Positions 48,854 through 58,094 are shown, numbered from the stretch's first letter. The stretch is 64,000 nt of DNA from an uncultured Pelagibacteraceae bacterium (GCA_902616645.1 CACMTO010000002.1:62001-126000); one strand, 5' to 3'. The notes: generated by a model from the sequence alone, not told the origin. Made by a program: numbers and translations.

Positions 48854-50292
48854 CACGCAACTTTAATTTTTTTAGCTTCAATATTTTGAAGATAATTTTT
48901 AATTGATAAGGCAGCATCTCTTCCATCTTTAATAGCCCAAACAACTAGCGAAGCACCTCTAACTATATCACCGGCCGCAAAAACACCCTTAAGGTTTGTT
49001 TCCATAGTATCAAAATCAGTTTTTAATGTTCCCCACTTAGTAACTTGAAGTTCTTTGGCATCAAATAAATACGGTAAATCCTCTGGATCGAAACCAAGGG
49101 CCTTAATAACCATATCAGCTTTTATTTTAAATTCAGAACCTTTTTTTACCTCTGGCTTTCTTCTTCCTGAATCATCTGGTTCCCCTAGTTGAATTTGATC
49201 AACAATTAAATTTTCTATTTTATTTTTACCCTCAAATTCTTTTGGACTTGAAAGCCAAACAAATTCAACACCCTCTTCCTCTGCATTTCCAACTTCTCTA
49301 GCTGATCCAGGCATATTCTCTTTGTCTCTTCTATATAGACACTTCACTGACTTAGCATTTTGTCTTATTGATGTTCTTACACAATCCATTGCTGTATCTC
49401 CACCACCAATAACAACAACGTCTTTTCCTTCAGCGTTTAACACTCCATCATCAAATAATTTTACCTTATCACCTAGTCCTTTTCTATTAGATGCAGTTAA
49501 AAAATCCATTGCAGGAAAAATATTTTCCAAATCATTTCCAGGTAAATCTATCTCTCTTGGTTTATATACACCTGTCGCAATTAATAATGCATCATGTTTA
49601 ATCTTAAGTTGTTCTAAAGTAGCATCTTTACCAACTTCAAAATTTTGAACAAATTCTATTCCTCCGTCTTTTAAAAGCTTTGTTCTTCTTTCAACTACGT
49701 GTTTTTCTAATTTAAAATTTGGAATACCGTAAATTAATAAGCCTCCAGCACGGTCGTAACGATCATAAACTGTGATTTTATAACCATTTTTTCTAAGTTG
49801 TTCAGCTGCTGCTAATCCTGCTGGTCCAGCACCAATTATACCAACACTTTGATCTTTTTCATACTCAACTTTAATTGGTTTAACCCAGCCTTGTTCCCAT
49901 GCATTATCAGTAATATATTTTTCCATTGATCCAATCGTTACAGTCCCATGACCTGATTGCTCTATTACACAATTTCCTTCACACAAACGGTCTTGAGGAC
50001 ATATTCTTCCACAAACTTCAGGCATATTATTTGTACTTTGTGATAATTCGTAAGCCTCTTTAAGTCTTCCTTCGGCTGTTAATTTAAGCCAATCAGGAAT
50101 ATTATTACTTAAGGGACAATGAACTTGACAAAAAGGAACCCCACATTGAGAGCATCTGCTGGATTGTTCTTGAGCCCTATTCGTTATATAATCATCGTAG
50201 ATTTCTTTGAAATCCTTTTTCCTACTATCAACTTCCCTTTTAGGTGGTGTTTGTTGACCTATTTCTACAAATTTTAACATTTTATCAGTCAT
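48853..50292 (-). CDS. gltD: glutamate synthase small subunit
   Basis: FAD/NADPH-binding beta chain delivering electrons to GltB. It has 479 aa. The N-terminal Fe-S domain has CSQCGVPFCQVHC (about 42-54) and CGRICPQDRLCEGNC (about 93-107); FAD loop GAGPAGLAAAEQL and NADPH loop GGGDTAMDCV follow. It lies upstream of gltB, the reverse of the enteric gltB-gltD order, with stop and start interlocked. A 165-base divergent region with a perfect inverted repeat precedes it. Confidence 0.97.
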   Translation of the reverse strand: MTDKMLKFVEIGQQTPPKREVDSRKKDFKEIYDDYITNRAQEQSSRCSQCGVPFCQVHCPLSNNIPDWLKLTAEGRLKEAYELSQSTNNMPEVCGRICPQDRLCEGNCVIEQSGHGTVTIGSMEKYITDNAWEQGWVKPIKVEYEKDQSVGIIGAGPAGLAAAEQLRKNGYKITVYDRYDRAGGLLIYGIPNFKLEKHVVERRTKLLKDGGIEFVQNFEVGKDATLEQLKIKHDALLIATGVYKPREIDLPGNDLENIFPAMDFLTASNRKGLGDKVKLFDDGVLNAEGKDVVVIGGGDTAMDCVRTSIRQNAKSVKCLYRRDKENMPGSAREVGNAEEEGVEFVWLSSPKEFEGKNKIENLIVDQIQLGEPDDSGRRKPEVKKGSEFKIKADMVIKALGFDPEDLPYLFDAKELQVTKWGTLKTDFDTMETNLKGVFAAGDIVRGASLVVWAIKDGRDAALSIKNYLQNIEAKKIKVA

Positions 50293-50346
50293 ATCAATTT
50301 TTAATTTAGGGCAAGATATACTTTGTTTTTATTAGTAAAAGAGTTA

Positions 50347-50371
50347 TTTAGGTCATAAAGATTGACCTAAA
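50347..50371. promoter_or_regulatory. 9-bp perfect inverted repeat between gltD and uppP
   Basis: TTTAGGTCA and TGACCTAAA flank a 7-base spacer in the divergent intergenic region, about 55 bases from the gltD start and about 105 from the uppP start. The symmetry fits a dimeric regulator's operator (spacing about 1.5 turns centre to centre) or a hairpin. A TTGACA at 50373-50378 just beside it may be a -35 for uppP. Identity of any regulator is unknown. The rest of the gap shows no gene. Confidence 0.5.
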
Positions 50372-50475
50372 ATTGACAATATATAGCTTTAATATTGATG
50401 ATTTTACGTTCTGCATACCTAATATGATTAAATCGAATTGTTTTAAATCGGTCCTTTTTGAGTTACGACAAGTCT

Positions 50476-51243
50476 ATGCTTCAAGAATTAATAGAAATCA
50501 TAATTTTATCTGCAATACAAGGAATATCAGAATTCTTACCAATTAGTTCCTCTGCACATTTGATACTCGTTTCAAATCTATACGATCTAAAAACAAGTTC
50601 TTTGTTGATTGATATTAGCCTACATCTAGGATCTTTATTTGCAATAATTTTTTACTTTAAAAGAGATTTACTAGACATAAAAAACAATAAAAAACTTATA
50701 CAATTAATCATAATTGGCTCCATTCCGCTGATAATTTTTGGTTTTATACTTTACAAAACAGAATTTATTTATCTTATTAGAAATGTAAAAGTCATAGCGT
50801 TTACCACTCTATTTTTTGCAATAATTTTATTTTTCTCTGATCAAAGAAAGTTTAATAAAACTATATCTGCAGATCTAAATTTTAAAACTATTTTATTTAT
50901 TGGTTTATTTCAAATTCTTGCATTGATACCGGGTGTTAGTAGAGCTGGAATTACACTAACAGCGGCAAGATTTTTAGAGTTCAATAGAGTAGATTCTTCT
51001 AAAATTTCTTTTTTATTATCTATACCAGCATTAGCAGGAGCAAGTTTTCTTGGGCTTAAAGATGTTCTAGGAAAACCTTTGGAAATAAATTATTTAATTT
51101 TTGTTGCTGTTATTTTATCCTTTTTATTTTCTTATATAACAATAAAATTTTTTCTAAATTATATTAATAAATTTTCTTTAAATCTATTTATTGTATATAG
51201 AGTTTTAATTAGTTTAATATTATTTTTAATAATATACAATTAA
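50476..51243 (+). CDS. uppP: undecaprenyl-diphosphate phosphatase
   Basis: Regenerates undecaprenyl phosphate, the lipid carrier for peptidoglycan and O-antigen sugars. It has 255 aa from ATG 50476 (MLQELIEIIILSAIQG); a TTG at 50458 would add six residues. The BacA-family motifs are EFLPISSSAHL (about 17-27) and PGVSRAGITLTAARFL (about 155-170), which build the active site between membrane helices; seven to eight membrane segments are visible. The stop shares TTAA with the convergent transporter gene. Confidence 0.94.
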   Translation: MLQELIEIIILSAIQGISEFLPISSSAHLILVSNLYDLKTSSLLIDISLHLGSLFAIIFYFKRDLLDIKNNKKLIQLIIIGSIPLIIFGFILYKTEFIYLIRNVKVIAFTTLFFAIILFFSDQRKFNKTISADLNFKTILFIGLFQILALIPGVSRAGITLTAARFLEFNRVDSSKISFLLSIPALAGASFLGLKDVLGKPLEINYLIFVAVILSFLFSYITIKFFLNYINKFSLNLFIVYRVLISLILFLIIYN

Positions 51244-52130
51244 GTATTTTTTTTTACCAAAGGTAATAATTGGGACAGCATTACACCAGATAAAATAAAT
51301 AAGCAGCCTAGTAAGTTATTTATATCTAAAATCTGATTTAGTATGAACCAAGCTGCAACTGTTGCGAAAACTCCTTCTAATGAAAAAATTATTGCTGCTG
51401 GAGCTGGCGTAATTTCTCTTTGTGCGTAAATTTGTAAAACAAATGCTAAACCACCAGATAAAATTCCGGCATATAAAATAGAATCTATTTCTTTAAATAT
51501 ATTTTCAATAATAAATTTTTCATAAATCGAACTTATTATAAATGAGAAAATTGCTACAATGAAAGTTTGAATTGCACCAATTGTTAGAGGAAGATTATAT
51601 TTTGATATAATCATACCAGTAAAAATAATATGTGTGCTCCAAAAAAAAGCACCAAAAATAACTAAAGTATCGCCCAGTCTAATAGTAGCATCGTGAAAGT
51701 TTGTTAAAAGGTATCCTCCTATTAGACATAACATTACAGATGGCCAAACACTCCAGTGAATTGATTTTTTTTTAAAAAAAAAAATTATTATTGGAACCAT
51801 TGGCACATAAAAGATTGTGAAAAAAGCCGCATTTGCTACATCTGTATAAAGTAATGCCACCTGTTGTAATGCTGAGCCTAAAAATAAAGAAATTCCAATT
51901 AAAAAAGATAGAATTATAAATATTTTGTCATCAAGTCTGTACTCAAACTTAATTTTTTTCGATTCAATTAATAAAGCTAAAGGGAGTATTGAAAGAAAAC
52001 CAACAAAAAATCTTACTGCATTGAATGTAAAAGGCCCTATTTCGTCCATACCAGTATCTTGCGCTACGAATGTTGTGCCCCAAATAAATGTACATAACAA
52101 TGCGCTTAATAGTGAAACGGTTTTTGACAT
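51240..52130 (-). CDS. EamA/DMT-family transporter
   Basis: A 296-aa inner-membrane protein with ten hydrophobic segments arranged as two EamA repeats (about 5-135 and 150-285). Typical landmarks are FIWGTTFVAQD in the first helix, FNAVRFFVGF, and PAPAAIIFSLEGVFATVAAWFIL in the second repeat. Drug/metabolite transporters of this kind export or import amino acids and related metabolites; the substrate cannot be predicted. It is 8 bases downstream of the aceF start region on the same strand, so possibly co-transcribed upstream-independently. Confidence 0.88.
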   Translation of the reverse strand: MSKTVSLLSALLCTFIWGTTFVAQDTGMDEIGPFTFNAVRFFVGFLSILPLALLIESKKIKFEYRLDDKIFIILSFLIGISLFLGSALQQVALLYTDVANAAFFTIFYVPMVPIIIFFFKKKSIHWSVWPSVMLCLIGGYLLTNFHDATIRLGDTLVIFGAFFWSTHIIFTGMIISKYNLPLTIGAIQTFIVAIFSFIISSIYEKFIIENIFKEIDSILYAGILSGGLAFVLQIYAQREITPAPAAIIFSLEGVFATVAAWFILNQILDINNLLGCLFILSGVMLSQLLPLVKKNT

Positions 52131-52138
52131 AATTTTTT

Positions 52139-53401
52139 TTAGATAGCTAATTTATAAGCAAAATTTTTTCCTAAATTTTCTTTCAACTCATTATTAAAAC
52201 GTGCTGCTTCTGCACCATCAATAATTCTATGATCGTAAGACAATGATAATGGTAACATAGTTCTTGTAACGAATTTTCCATCTAAGAAAACTTGCTTTTT
52301 TTCAGATCTTCCAATTCCTAAAATTGCAACTTCTGGAAAATTTATTATAGGTGTGAAAAAAGATCCACCAATACCACCTAAACTTGTTATTGTCATTGAT
52401 CCTCCAAATAACTCTTTTTTATCAATTTTAAGATTTCTACATTGAGCACTTAGATTTTTAAGTTCAGTGCTTATAATATTAATATTTTTGTTATCTGCAT
52501 TTCTTAGTTTCGGAACCATTAAACCATGTGGGGTATCCACTGCTATGCCTATATGATAATATTTTTTAATGGTCATTTTTCCATCATCAATATCATCAAT
52601 AGAGCTGTTGAAATTAGGAAATTTTTTCAATGATGCCGTCAAGGCTTTAACAATAAAGGCTAAGGGTGTGATTTTTTTTTTTTCTCCTGTATATATGTCA
52701 GTCAGAGAAGTTCTAAAGTCCTCTAGCTCAGTGATATCTGCTTCATCATGATTAGTCACATGTGGAATATTCGTCCAAGAATTTATCAAATATTTTGATG
52801 ACAATTTTTTAATTCTTGGTATTTCTTTTATTTCTACCTCTCCGAACTCTGAGTGGGTAAATTCTTGTTTTATCTTTTCATTACTCTTAATCTCTTTATT
52901 TGCAAAATTATTAGCTTTCGATGATGCTACGAATAATTTTACATCACTTTCAATAACTCTACCTTTACGTTCACTACCTACAACTTGATTAATGTCTACT
53001 CCAAGCTCTCTAGCAAATTTCCGGACCTTTGGACTTGCTGATGAAATATTAGAAACTTTGTTTTGCTTGGTTGGTATCTTTAAACTCTCTGGTTTTGTTT
53101 CCAAGGGTTTTTTTATTTCTTTTTCAATCGCTGGTTTTTTTTCAACTTTTTCAAGTGTATCGTTAATACTTTCTAAAATTAGAATTAAGTCACCCTCTGA
53201 AACTTTATCTCCTATCTTTATTTTTAAAGTTTTAATTTTACCATCAAAATTCGAGGGAATTTCTACGCTGGATTTATCACTTTCTATTGTTATTAAAGGG
53301 TCGTTTTTTTTTAAAGTTTGACCTTCAGAAACTAAAACTTCTATTACCTCTACATTTTTAAATTCTCCAATATTTGGTACTTTTACCTCTATTTCTGACA
53401 T
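52139..53401 (-). CDS. aceF: pyruvate dehydrogenase E2, dihydrolipoamide acetyltransferase
   Basis: A 420-aa E2 core of pyruvate dehydrogenase. One lipoyl domain (about 1-75) has lipoyl-Lys43 in ESDKSSVEIPS; a Lys/Pro/Glu linker is followed by a peripheral-subunit-binding domain (about 122-157, SPKVRKFARELGVD) and the catalytic domain with SLSYDHRIIDGAEAARF (catalytic His and Asp). It has one lipoyl domain instead of three as in E. coli, but E1 here carries another. Its ATG abuts the aceE stop by one shared base. No E3 (lpd) gene is in the window. Confidence 0.95.
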   Translation of the reverse strand: MSEIEVKVPNIGEFKNVEVIEVLVSEGQTLKKNDPLITIESDKSSVEIPSNFDGKIKTLKIKIGDKVSEGDLILILESINDTLEKVEKKPAIEKEIKKPLETKPESLKIPTKQNKVSNISSASPKVRKFARELGVDINQVVGSERKGRVIESDVKLFVASSKANNFANKEIKSNEKIKQEFTHSEFGEVEIKEIPRIKKLSSKYLINSWTNIPHVTNHDEADITELEDFRTSLTDIYTGEKKKITPLAFIVKALTASLKKFPNFNSSIDDIDDGKMTIKKYYHIGIAVDTPHGLMVPKLRNADNKNINIISTELKNLSAQCRNLKIDKKELFGGSMTITSLGGIGGSFFTPIINFPEVAILGIGRSEKKQVFLDGKFVTRTMLPLSLSYDHRIIDGAEAARFNNELKENLGKNFAYKLAI

Positions 53402-56400
53402 TATAATTTAGTTGGCATAGGTTTATTAACATCAATCTTGTATTTTTTAATTGCATCTTTAGCATATTTTGAGGGTATGAGTTGTTCTTTAGCTAATACA
53501 CTTAATCCATATGTAGCAACATGCTCCTTATCAACTTCGAAAAAATTTCTTAAATTTTTTCTTGTATCGCTTCGTCCAAACCCATCAGTTCCTAATGAAT
53601 AATAACTTTTACTTATGTAGGGCCTGATTTGATCTGAATTCATTCTCATGTAATCTGAAGCAGCCAAAATAGGTCCTTCCGTTTTACCTAAACATTTTTC
53701 AACATAGGATTTTTTTGGTTCTTTATCTGGATTTAAAAGATTATATCTTTCTACTTCAAGACCATCTCTTCTTAATTCATTAAAACTTGTTACGCTCCAG
53801 ATCTCACTATCTATTTGATATTCTTTCTGCAATATTTCAGCTCCAGCAATCATCTCTCTTAAAATTGTCCCAGATCCCAAAAATTGAATCTTAGTTTTTT
53901 TATGTTTATTAAACTCTTTAATTTTGTACATTCCTCTTAAAATTCCTTCTTCGCATGATTTATCCTTAGGTATATCTGGATGAGGATAATTTTCATTCAT
54001 AGTTGTAATATAATAGAAAATATTTTCTTTTTTTTCATGCATCCTTTTTAATCCATCTCTAAAAATAACTGCTAATTCATAATGAAAAGTTGGATCATAT
54101 GATACACAGTTAGGAATAGTTGAAGCGATAAGATGACTATGACCGTCTTGATGTTGTAGGCCTTCTCCTGCTAAAGTTGTTCTTCCAGCTGTAGCTCCAA
54201 TTAAAAATCCTCTAGACTGACTATCTGCCCCTGCCCATGCAAGGTCACCAATTCTTTGAAATCCAAACATCGAGTAAAAAAGATAAATAGGTATCATCTC
54301 AATATCATGATTAGTATATGAAGTTCCTGCTGCAATCCACGATGACATCGCTCCAGCTTCTGTAATTCCTTCCTCTAAAACTTGTCCACTTTTTTCTTCT
54401 CTATATGAACTCAATTGAGCAGAATCTTCGGGTTCATATTTTTGTCCTTCGTGAGCGTATATCCCTACTTTTTGAAAAAAACCTTCCATACCAAATGTTC
54501 TAGCCTCATCAGGAATAATAGGTACCAATCGCGGTGCAACATTTTTATCTCTTAGTAGATTTGTAAGCATTCTCACTAATGCCATTGTAGTAGACATTTC
54601 TTTTTTACCAGTTGAAACTTTCATATTGTCAAAAATATCCTTGGGAGGAGCTTTAATTGATTTTGCATAGGTAGTTCTCTCCGGAATAAATCCACCTAAT
54701 TGAAGTCTTTTTTCTTTGATATATTTTATCTCTGGAGAATTTTGATCAGGTTTATAATATTCAATATTTTTTACCTGCTGGTCAGTCAAAGGAACATCAA
54801 ACCTATCTCTATAATACATCAAGTCATCGACATCTAATTTCTTAGTTTGGTGAGTAGTATTAACACTTTCTCCACTCTTGCCCATGCCATAACCTTTGAT
54901 TGTCTTAGCAATTATGACTGTTGGACTACCAATATTTTTTGATGCTTTATCGTAAGCAGCAAAAACTTTATGAGGATCATGACCCCCTCTATTTAATCGC
55001 CAAATATCTTTATCTGATAGACTAGAGACTAATTCTTTAGTTTCTAAATACTTTCCAAAAAATTTTTCTCTAACATATGCTCCATCTCTTGCTTTCATTG
55101 CTTGATACTCACCATCAACTGTTTCATTCATTGTTTTTACTAAATGCCCTGTTTTATCATTCGCTAACAATGGATCCCAATAAGAGCCCCAGATTACCTT
55201 AATGACATTCCATCCTGCACCTCTAAAAATTCCTTCTAATTCTTGTATGATTTTTCCATTACCTCGTACAGGTCCATCCAATCTCTGAAGATTACAATTT
55301 ATAACAAATATAAGATTATCTAATTTTTCCCTCGCAGCTAAACCTATTGCCCCAAGAGACTCCGGTTCATCCATTTCTCCATCACCTAAAAATGCCCAAA
55401 CCTTTCTACCTTCATCTTTTATTAAACCTCTATTAATTAAATATTTCATATACCTTGCTTGATAAATAGCTAGCATTGGTCCTAAACCCATTGAAACAGT
55501 TGGGAATTGCCAGAAGTTTGGCATTAACCATGGGTGAGGGTAAGAAGACAAGCCACCTGGGTTAACCTCTTGTCTAAAACTGTCTAATTGTTTTTCACTT
55601 AATCTGCCCTCAAGGAATGCTCTTGCATACATACCTGGTGCACTGTGTCCTTGAAAATAAATTAAATCTCCACCAAATTTATTATTTTTAGCCCTCCAAA
55701 AATGATTCATTCCAACATCATATAATGTAGCAGCAGAGGCAAAGGTTCCTATATGACCTCCAAGTTCAGGAAATTTTTTATTTGCCCTTACTACCATGGC
55801 AGCAGCATTCCATCTTATTAAAGATCTTATCCTTCTCTCGATATTTTGATCACCATTTGATTTTTTTTCATCACTGACAGGGATCGTATTAATATAAGGA
55901 GTGTTTTGGGTGTATGGAATATTTGCTCCCTCTTTGTAAGCTTTATTGATTAATTCCCTTATTAAATAATGAGCTCTCTGGTTTCCGTCTTTGTCTATAA
56001 CATCTGACAGAGACTCTAACCATTCACTTGTCTCTAATGGATCGATATCTCCCTCATTTACAATCTGTATTATCTCAGGTTTTTCTTTTTTATTTTTTTG
56101 AATTATTTTATTTTGTTCTTGAACTTTTTCTAATGAGCTCTCAGCCTCTTGAATTAGATTTTCAGTGTTTTTTGGAACATCTTGTGAAACAGGAAGTTTT
56201 TGATCAATATTTGATATATTCAAAATTAAATCACCTTTTGAAACTTTATCACCAACTTTTACAGCTATAGATACAATTTTTCCTGAAAAAATTGATGGTA
56301 TTTCAACACTTGATTTGTCACTTTCTATGGTGACAACGGGGTCATTCTTTTTGATTTCTTGGCCTTCTTTAACTAGTAATTCTATTACCTCAACGTTTTC

Positions 56401-56439
56401 AAAATCACCAATGTCAGGAACTAATAATTTTTCATTCAT
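53401..56439 (-). CDS. aceE: pyruvate dehydrogenase E1 with N-terminal lipoyl domain
   Basis: Homodimeric-type E1 that decarboxylates pyruvate with thiamine diphosphate. At 1012 aa it is longer than E. coli AceE (887), because a complete lipoyl domain occupies residues 1-75 with lipoyl-Lys42 in ESDKSSVEIPS, followed by a charged linker to about 150. The E1 core includes the ThDP motif GDGEMDEPESLGAI...NLQRLDG and the characteristic FQRIGDLAWAGADSQSRGF. The lipoyl domain closely resembles that of the neighbouring E2, pointing to duplication within the operon. Confidence 0.95.
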   Translation of the reverse strand: MNEKLLVPDIGDFENVEVIELLVKEGQEIKKNDPVVTIESDKSSVEIPSIFSGKIVSIAVKVGDKVSKGDLILNISNIDQKLPVSQDVPKNTENLIQEAESSLEKVQEQNKIIQKNKKEKPEIIQIVNEGDIDPLETSEWLESLSDVIDKDGNQRAHYLIRELINKAYKEGANIPYTQNTPYINTIPVSDEKKSNGDQNIERRIRSLIRWNAAAMVVRANKKFPELGGHIGTFASAATLYDVGMNHFWRAKNNKFGGDLIYFQGHSAPGMYARAFLEGRLSEKQLDSFRQEVNPGGLSSYPHPWLMPNFWQFPTVSMGLGPMLAIYQARYMKYLINRGLIKDEGRKVWAFLGDGEMDEPESLGAIGLAAREKLDNLIFVINCNLQRLDGPVRGNGKIIQELEGIFRGAGWNVIKVIWGSYWDPLLANDKTGHLVKTMNETVDGEYQAMKARDGAYVREKFFGKYLETKELVSSLSDKDIWRLNRGGHDPHKVFAAYDKASKNIGSPTVIIAKTIKGYGMGKSGESVNTTHQTKKLDVDDLMYYRDRFDVPLTDQQVKNIEYYKPDQNSPEIKYIKEKRLQLGGFIPERTTYAKSIKAPPKDIFDNMKVSTGKKEMSTTMALVRMLTNLLRDKNVAPRLVPIIPDEARTFGMEGFFQKVGIYAHEGQKYEPEDSAQLSSYREEKSGQVLEEGITEAGAMSSWIAAGTSYTNHDIEMIPIYLFYSMFGFQRIGDLAWAGADSQSRGFLIGATAGRTTLAGEGLQHQDGHSHLIASTIPNCVSYDPTFHYELAVIFRDGLKRMHEKKENIFYYITTMNENYPHPDIPKDKSCEEGILRGMYKIKEFNKHKKTKIQFLGSGTILREMIAGAEILQKEYQIDSEIWSVTSFNELRRDGLEVERYNLLNPDKEPKKSYVEKCLGKTEGPILAASDYMRMNSDQIRPYISKSYYSLGTDGFGRSDTRKNLRNFFEVDKEHVATYGLSVLAKEQLIPSKYAKDAIKKYKIDVNKPMPTKL

Positions 56440-56473
56440 TTTTATGTCTTATACACTATAAAAAAGTTGTAAT

Positions 56474-56650
56474 ATGCAAATCTTAACACATTCTGCTCAA
56501 TTTTTTGACACTCTTTCCATGCATGCTTCAAAAATGATTAAAAAGTTATTAAAATCAATCATTCAGCCAAAAGTAAGCACTTATGTTGATGCTAAAATAT
56601 GGATACAAAAAATTTTATTAGAAGAAAAATACGGAAAAATTAATTCCTAG
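56474..56650 (+). CDS. possible small protein, 58 aa
   Basis: An ATG-initiated frame fills the gap between the aceE start and the end of the thiolase gene on the opposite strand, ending 4 bases inside the thiolase stop. The product begins MQILTHSAQFFDTLSMHASK and is amphipathic, with alternating hydrophobic and Lys residues and no membrane span. The beginning is faintly phasin-like, but it is too short to assign. The frame's fit to the gap and the overlapping-stop pattern used by other convergent pairs here are the only support. Confidence 0.4.
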   Translation: MQILTHSAQFFDTLSMHASKMIKKLLKSIIQPKVSTYVDAKIWIQKILLEEKYGKINS

Positions 56651-57822
56651 ATTCTCTCTACACATAGAGCTATACCCATTCCTCCACCAATACAAAGTGT
56701 TGCACAACCTTTATTTTTTTGTTGTCTTTTCATTTCATGTATCAAGGTTACGAGTATTCTTGCGCCTGAGGCACCAATAGGATGACCGAGAGCTATGGCT
56801 CCACCATTAACATTTACTTTTTTTTGATCAATGCCTAATTCACGGATTACTGCAATACTTTGAGATGCGAAAGCTTCGTTTATTTCAAATAAATCAATTT
56901 CATCTAAATTCCATTTTGCTTTTTTAATTGCCTCACGAACAGCCTCAATAGGTCCTAATCCCATTACCGATGGATCCACTCCAACCGAAGACCATGATAC
57001 AATTTTTGCTAATGGTTTTATCGACCTTTTTTCAGCTTCTTCTAATGAGGTTAATAATAAAGCTGCAGCTCCATCATTTATACCTGAGGAATTTCCAGGT
57101 GTAATAGTTCCATTATCTTGAAATACAGACTTTAATTTTTGTAAATCTGGCATTTTTAAACCTATTCTTGGATGTTCATCAATATTTAATATGTTTCCGT
57201 GATGATTTATCTTAACTAACTCTTCATCGAATTTATTATTGATAATAGCTAATTCTGTTTTTTTTTGAGATTTTAAGGCAAATTCATCTTGTTCTTGTCT
57301 TGTTATATTAAATTTTTTAGCAACATTTTCTGCCGTTACACCCATATGATAATTATTAAATGCATCTATTAACCCGTCATTAACCATTGTATCCAGCAAT
57401 TTATCTTCTGAAATTTTTTTATCATCTCTGTAAAAAATTGAATGTGGGGCTAAAGACATACTTTCTTGACCACCTGAGATGATATTTTTTGATTGTCCTA
57501 ATTTGATTGATTGATAGCCTGATATTACTGCTCTAAGTCCAGACCCACATACTTGATTAATCATGTGAGCTGGTTTTGAAATTGGTATACCAGCATTAAT
57601 TGCAGCTTGTCTTGCTGGGTTCTGTCCGGCGCCTGCGGTTAATACTTGACCCATTATTACTTCATCGACCTCTTCATTTACAAATTTAGATTTTTTTAAA
57701 ACTTCTTTTATTACTATAGATCCCAGCTGATCAGATCTCATATTTTTAAGTGAACCTCTGTATGTGCCTATTGGTGTTCTAATTGCGCTAACAATAACCA
57801 CCTCTTTTGCATTATTAATCAT
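56647..57822 (-). CDS. acetyl-CoA acetyltransferase (thiolase)
   Basis: Degradative/biosynthetic thiolase that condenses two acetyl-CoA to acetoacetyl-CoA or cleaves the product. It has 391 aa. The acyl-enzyme Cys92 lies in NQVCGSGLRAV; other catalytic residues are in NEAFASQS, GHPIGASGAR (His) and CIGGGMG (Cys377). The length and motifs match AtoB/PhaA. No PHA or beta-oxidation partner is adjacent, so the pathway direction is not fixed. It is divergent from tRNA-Arg. Confidence 0.94.
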   Translation of the reverse strand: MINNAKEVVIVSAIRTPIGTYRGSLKNMRSDQLGSIVIKEVLKKSKFVNEEVDEVIMGQVLTAGAGQNPARQAAINAGIPISKPAHMINQVCGSGLRAVISGYQSIKLGQSKNIISGGQESMSLAPHSIFYRDDKKISEDKLLDTMVNDGLIDAFNNYHMGVTAENVAKKFNITRQEQDEFALKSQKKTELAIINNKFDEELVKINHHGNILNIDEHPRIGLKMPDLQKLKSVFQDNGTITPGNSSGINDGAAALLLTSLEEAEKRSIKPLAKIVSWSSVGVDPSVMGLGPIEAVREAIKKAKWNLDEIDLFEINEAFASQSIAVIRELGIDQKKVNVNGGAIALGHPIGASGARILVTLIHEMKRQQKNKGCATLCIGGGMGIALCVERI

Positions 57823-57871
57823 AATATTTTAAATTTCTCTAATAGTTAAAATACACTAAAAATTGATATAC

Positions 57872-57877
57872 TATAAT
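57872..57877 (+). promoter_or_regulatory. putative -10 element for tRNA-Arg
   Basis: A consensus TATAAT lies 19 bases before the mature tRNA 5' end, the right distance for transcription to start just upstream of it. No good -35 sequence is visible 16-18 bases further upstream. Confidence 0.4.
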
Positions 57878-57895
57878 TAAATAAAAATTAAAAAT

Positions 57896-57972
57896 GCGCC
57901 TGTAGCTCAACTGGATAGAGCGCTTGGCTACGGACCAGGAGGTTCTGGGTTCGACTCCTAGCAGGCGCACCA
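57896..57972 (+). tRNA. tRNA-Arg (anticodon ACG)
   Basis: A 77-nt cloverleaf: acceptor GCGCCTG/CAGGCGC, D arm GCTC...GAGC, anticodon stem CTTGG/CCAGG with loop CTACGGA giving ACG, T arm CTGGGTTCGACTCCTAG (loop TTCGACT), discriminator A and encoded CCA at 57970-57972. The A34 would be edited to inosine by TadA to read CGU, CGC and CGA. No structural oddities. Confidence 0.97.
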
Positions 57973-57989
57973 TAACTAAAGGTATTTAT

Positions 57990-58088
57990 ATGTTGAAATG
58001 GTTAATAAAGTCTTCTCTTCAAATGTCAGTAATATATTTTTTTTTAATTATTTTTATAATTTTATTAATCCTAACATATGTATTATAA
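57990..58088 (+). CDS. possible tiny membrane peptide, 32 aa
   Basis: A 32-codon frame between tRNA-Arg and the thioesterase gene. AAAGG sits 8-12 bases before its ATG, a usable ribosome-binding site in this SD-poor genome. The product is a short basic/polar start (MLKWLIKSSLQ) followed by an unbroken hydrophobic stretch of about 20 residues, so it would be a single-span membrane peptide. It ends 6 bases before the thioesterase ATG. AT-rich DNA readily produces hydrophobic frames, so this is tentative. Confidence 0.38.
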   Translation: MLKWLIKSSLQMSVIYFFLIIFIILLILTYVL

Positions 58089-58094
58089 AAAAAT

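Noticed and set aside
49322-49648. 108-aa plus-strand frame
   Set aside because: Shadow of gltD across its nucleotide-binding region.
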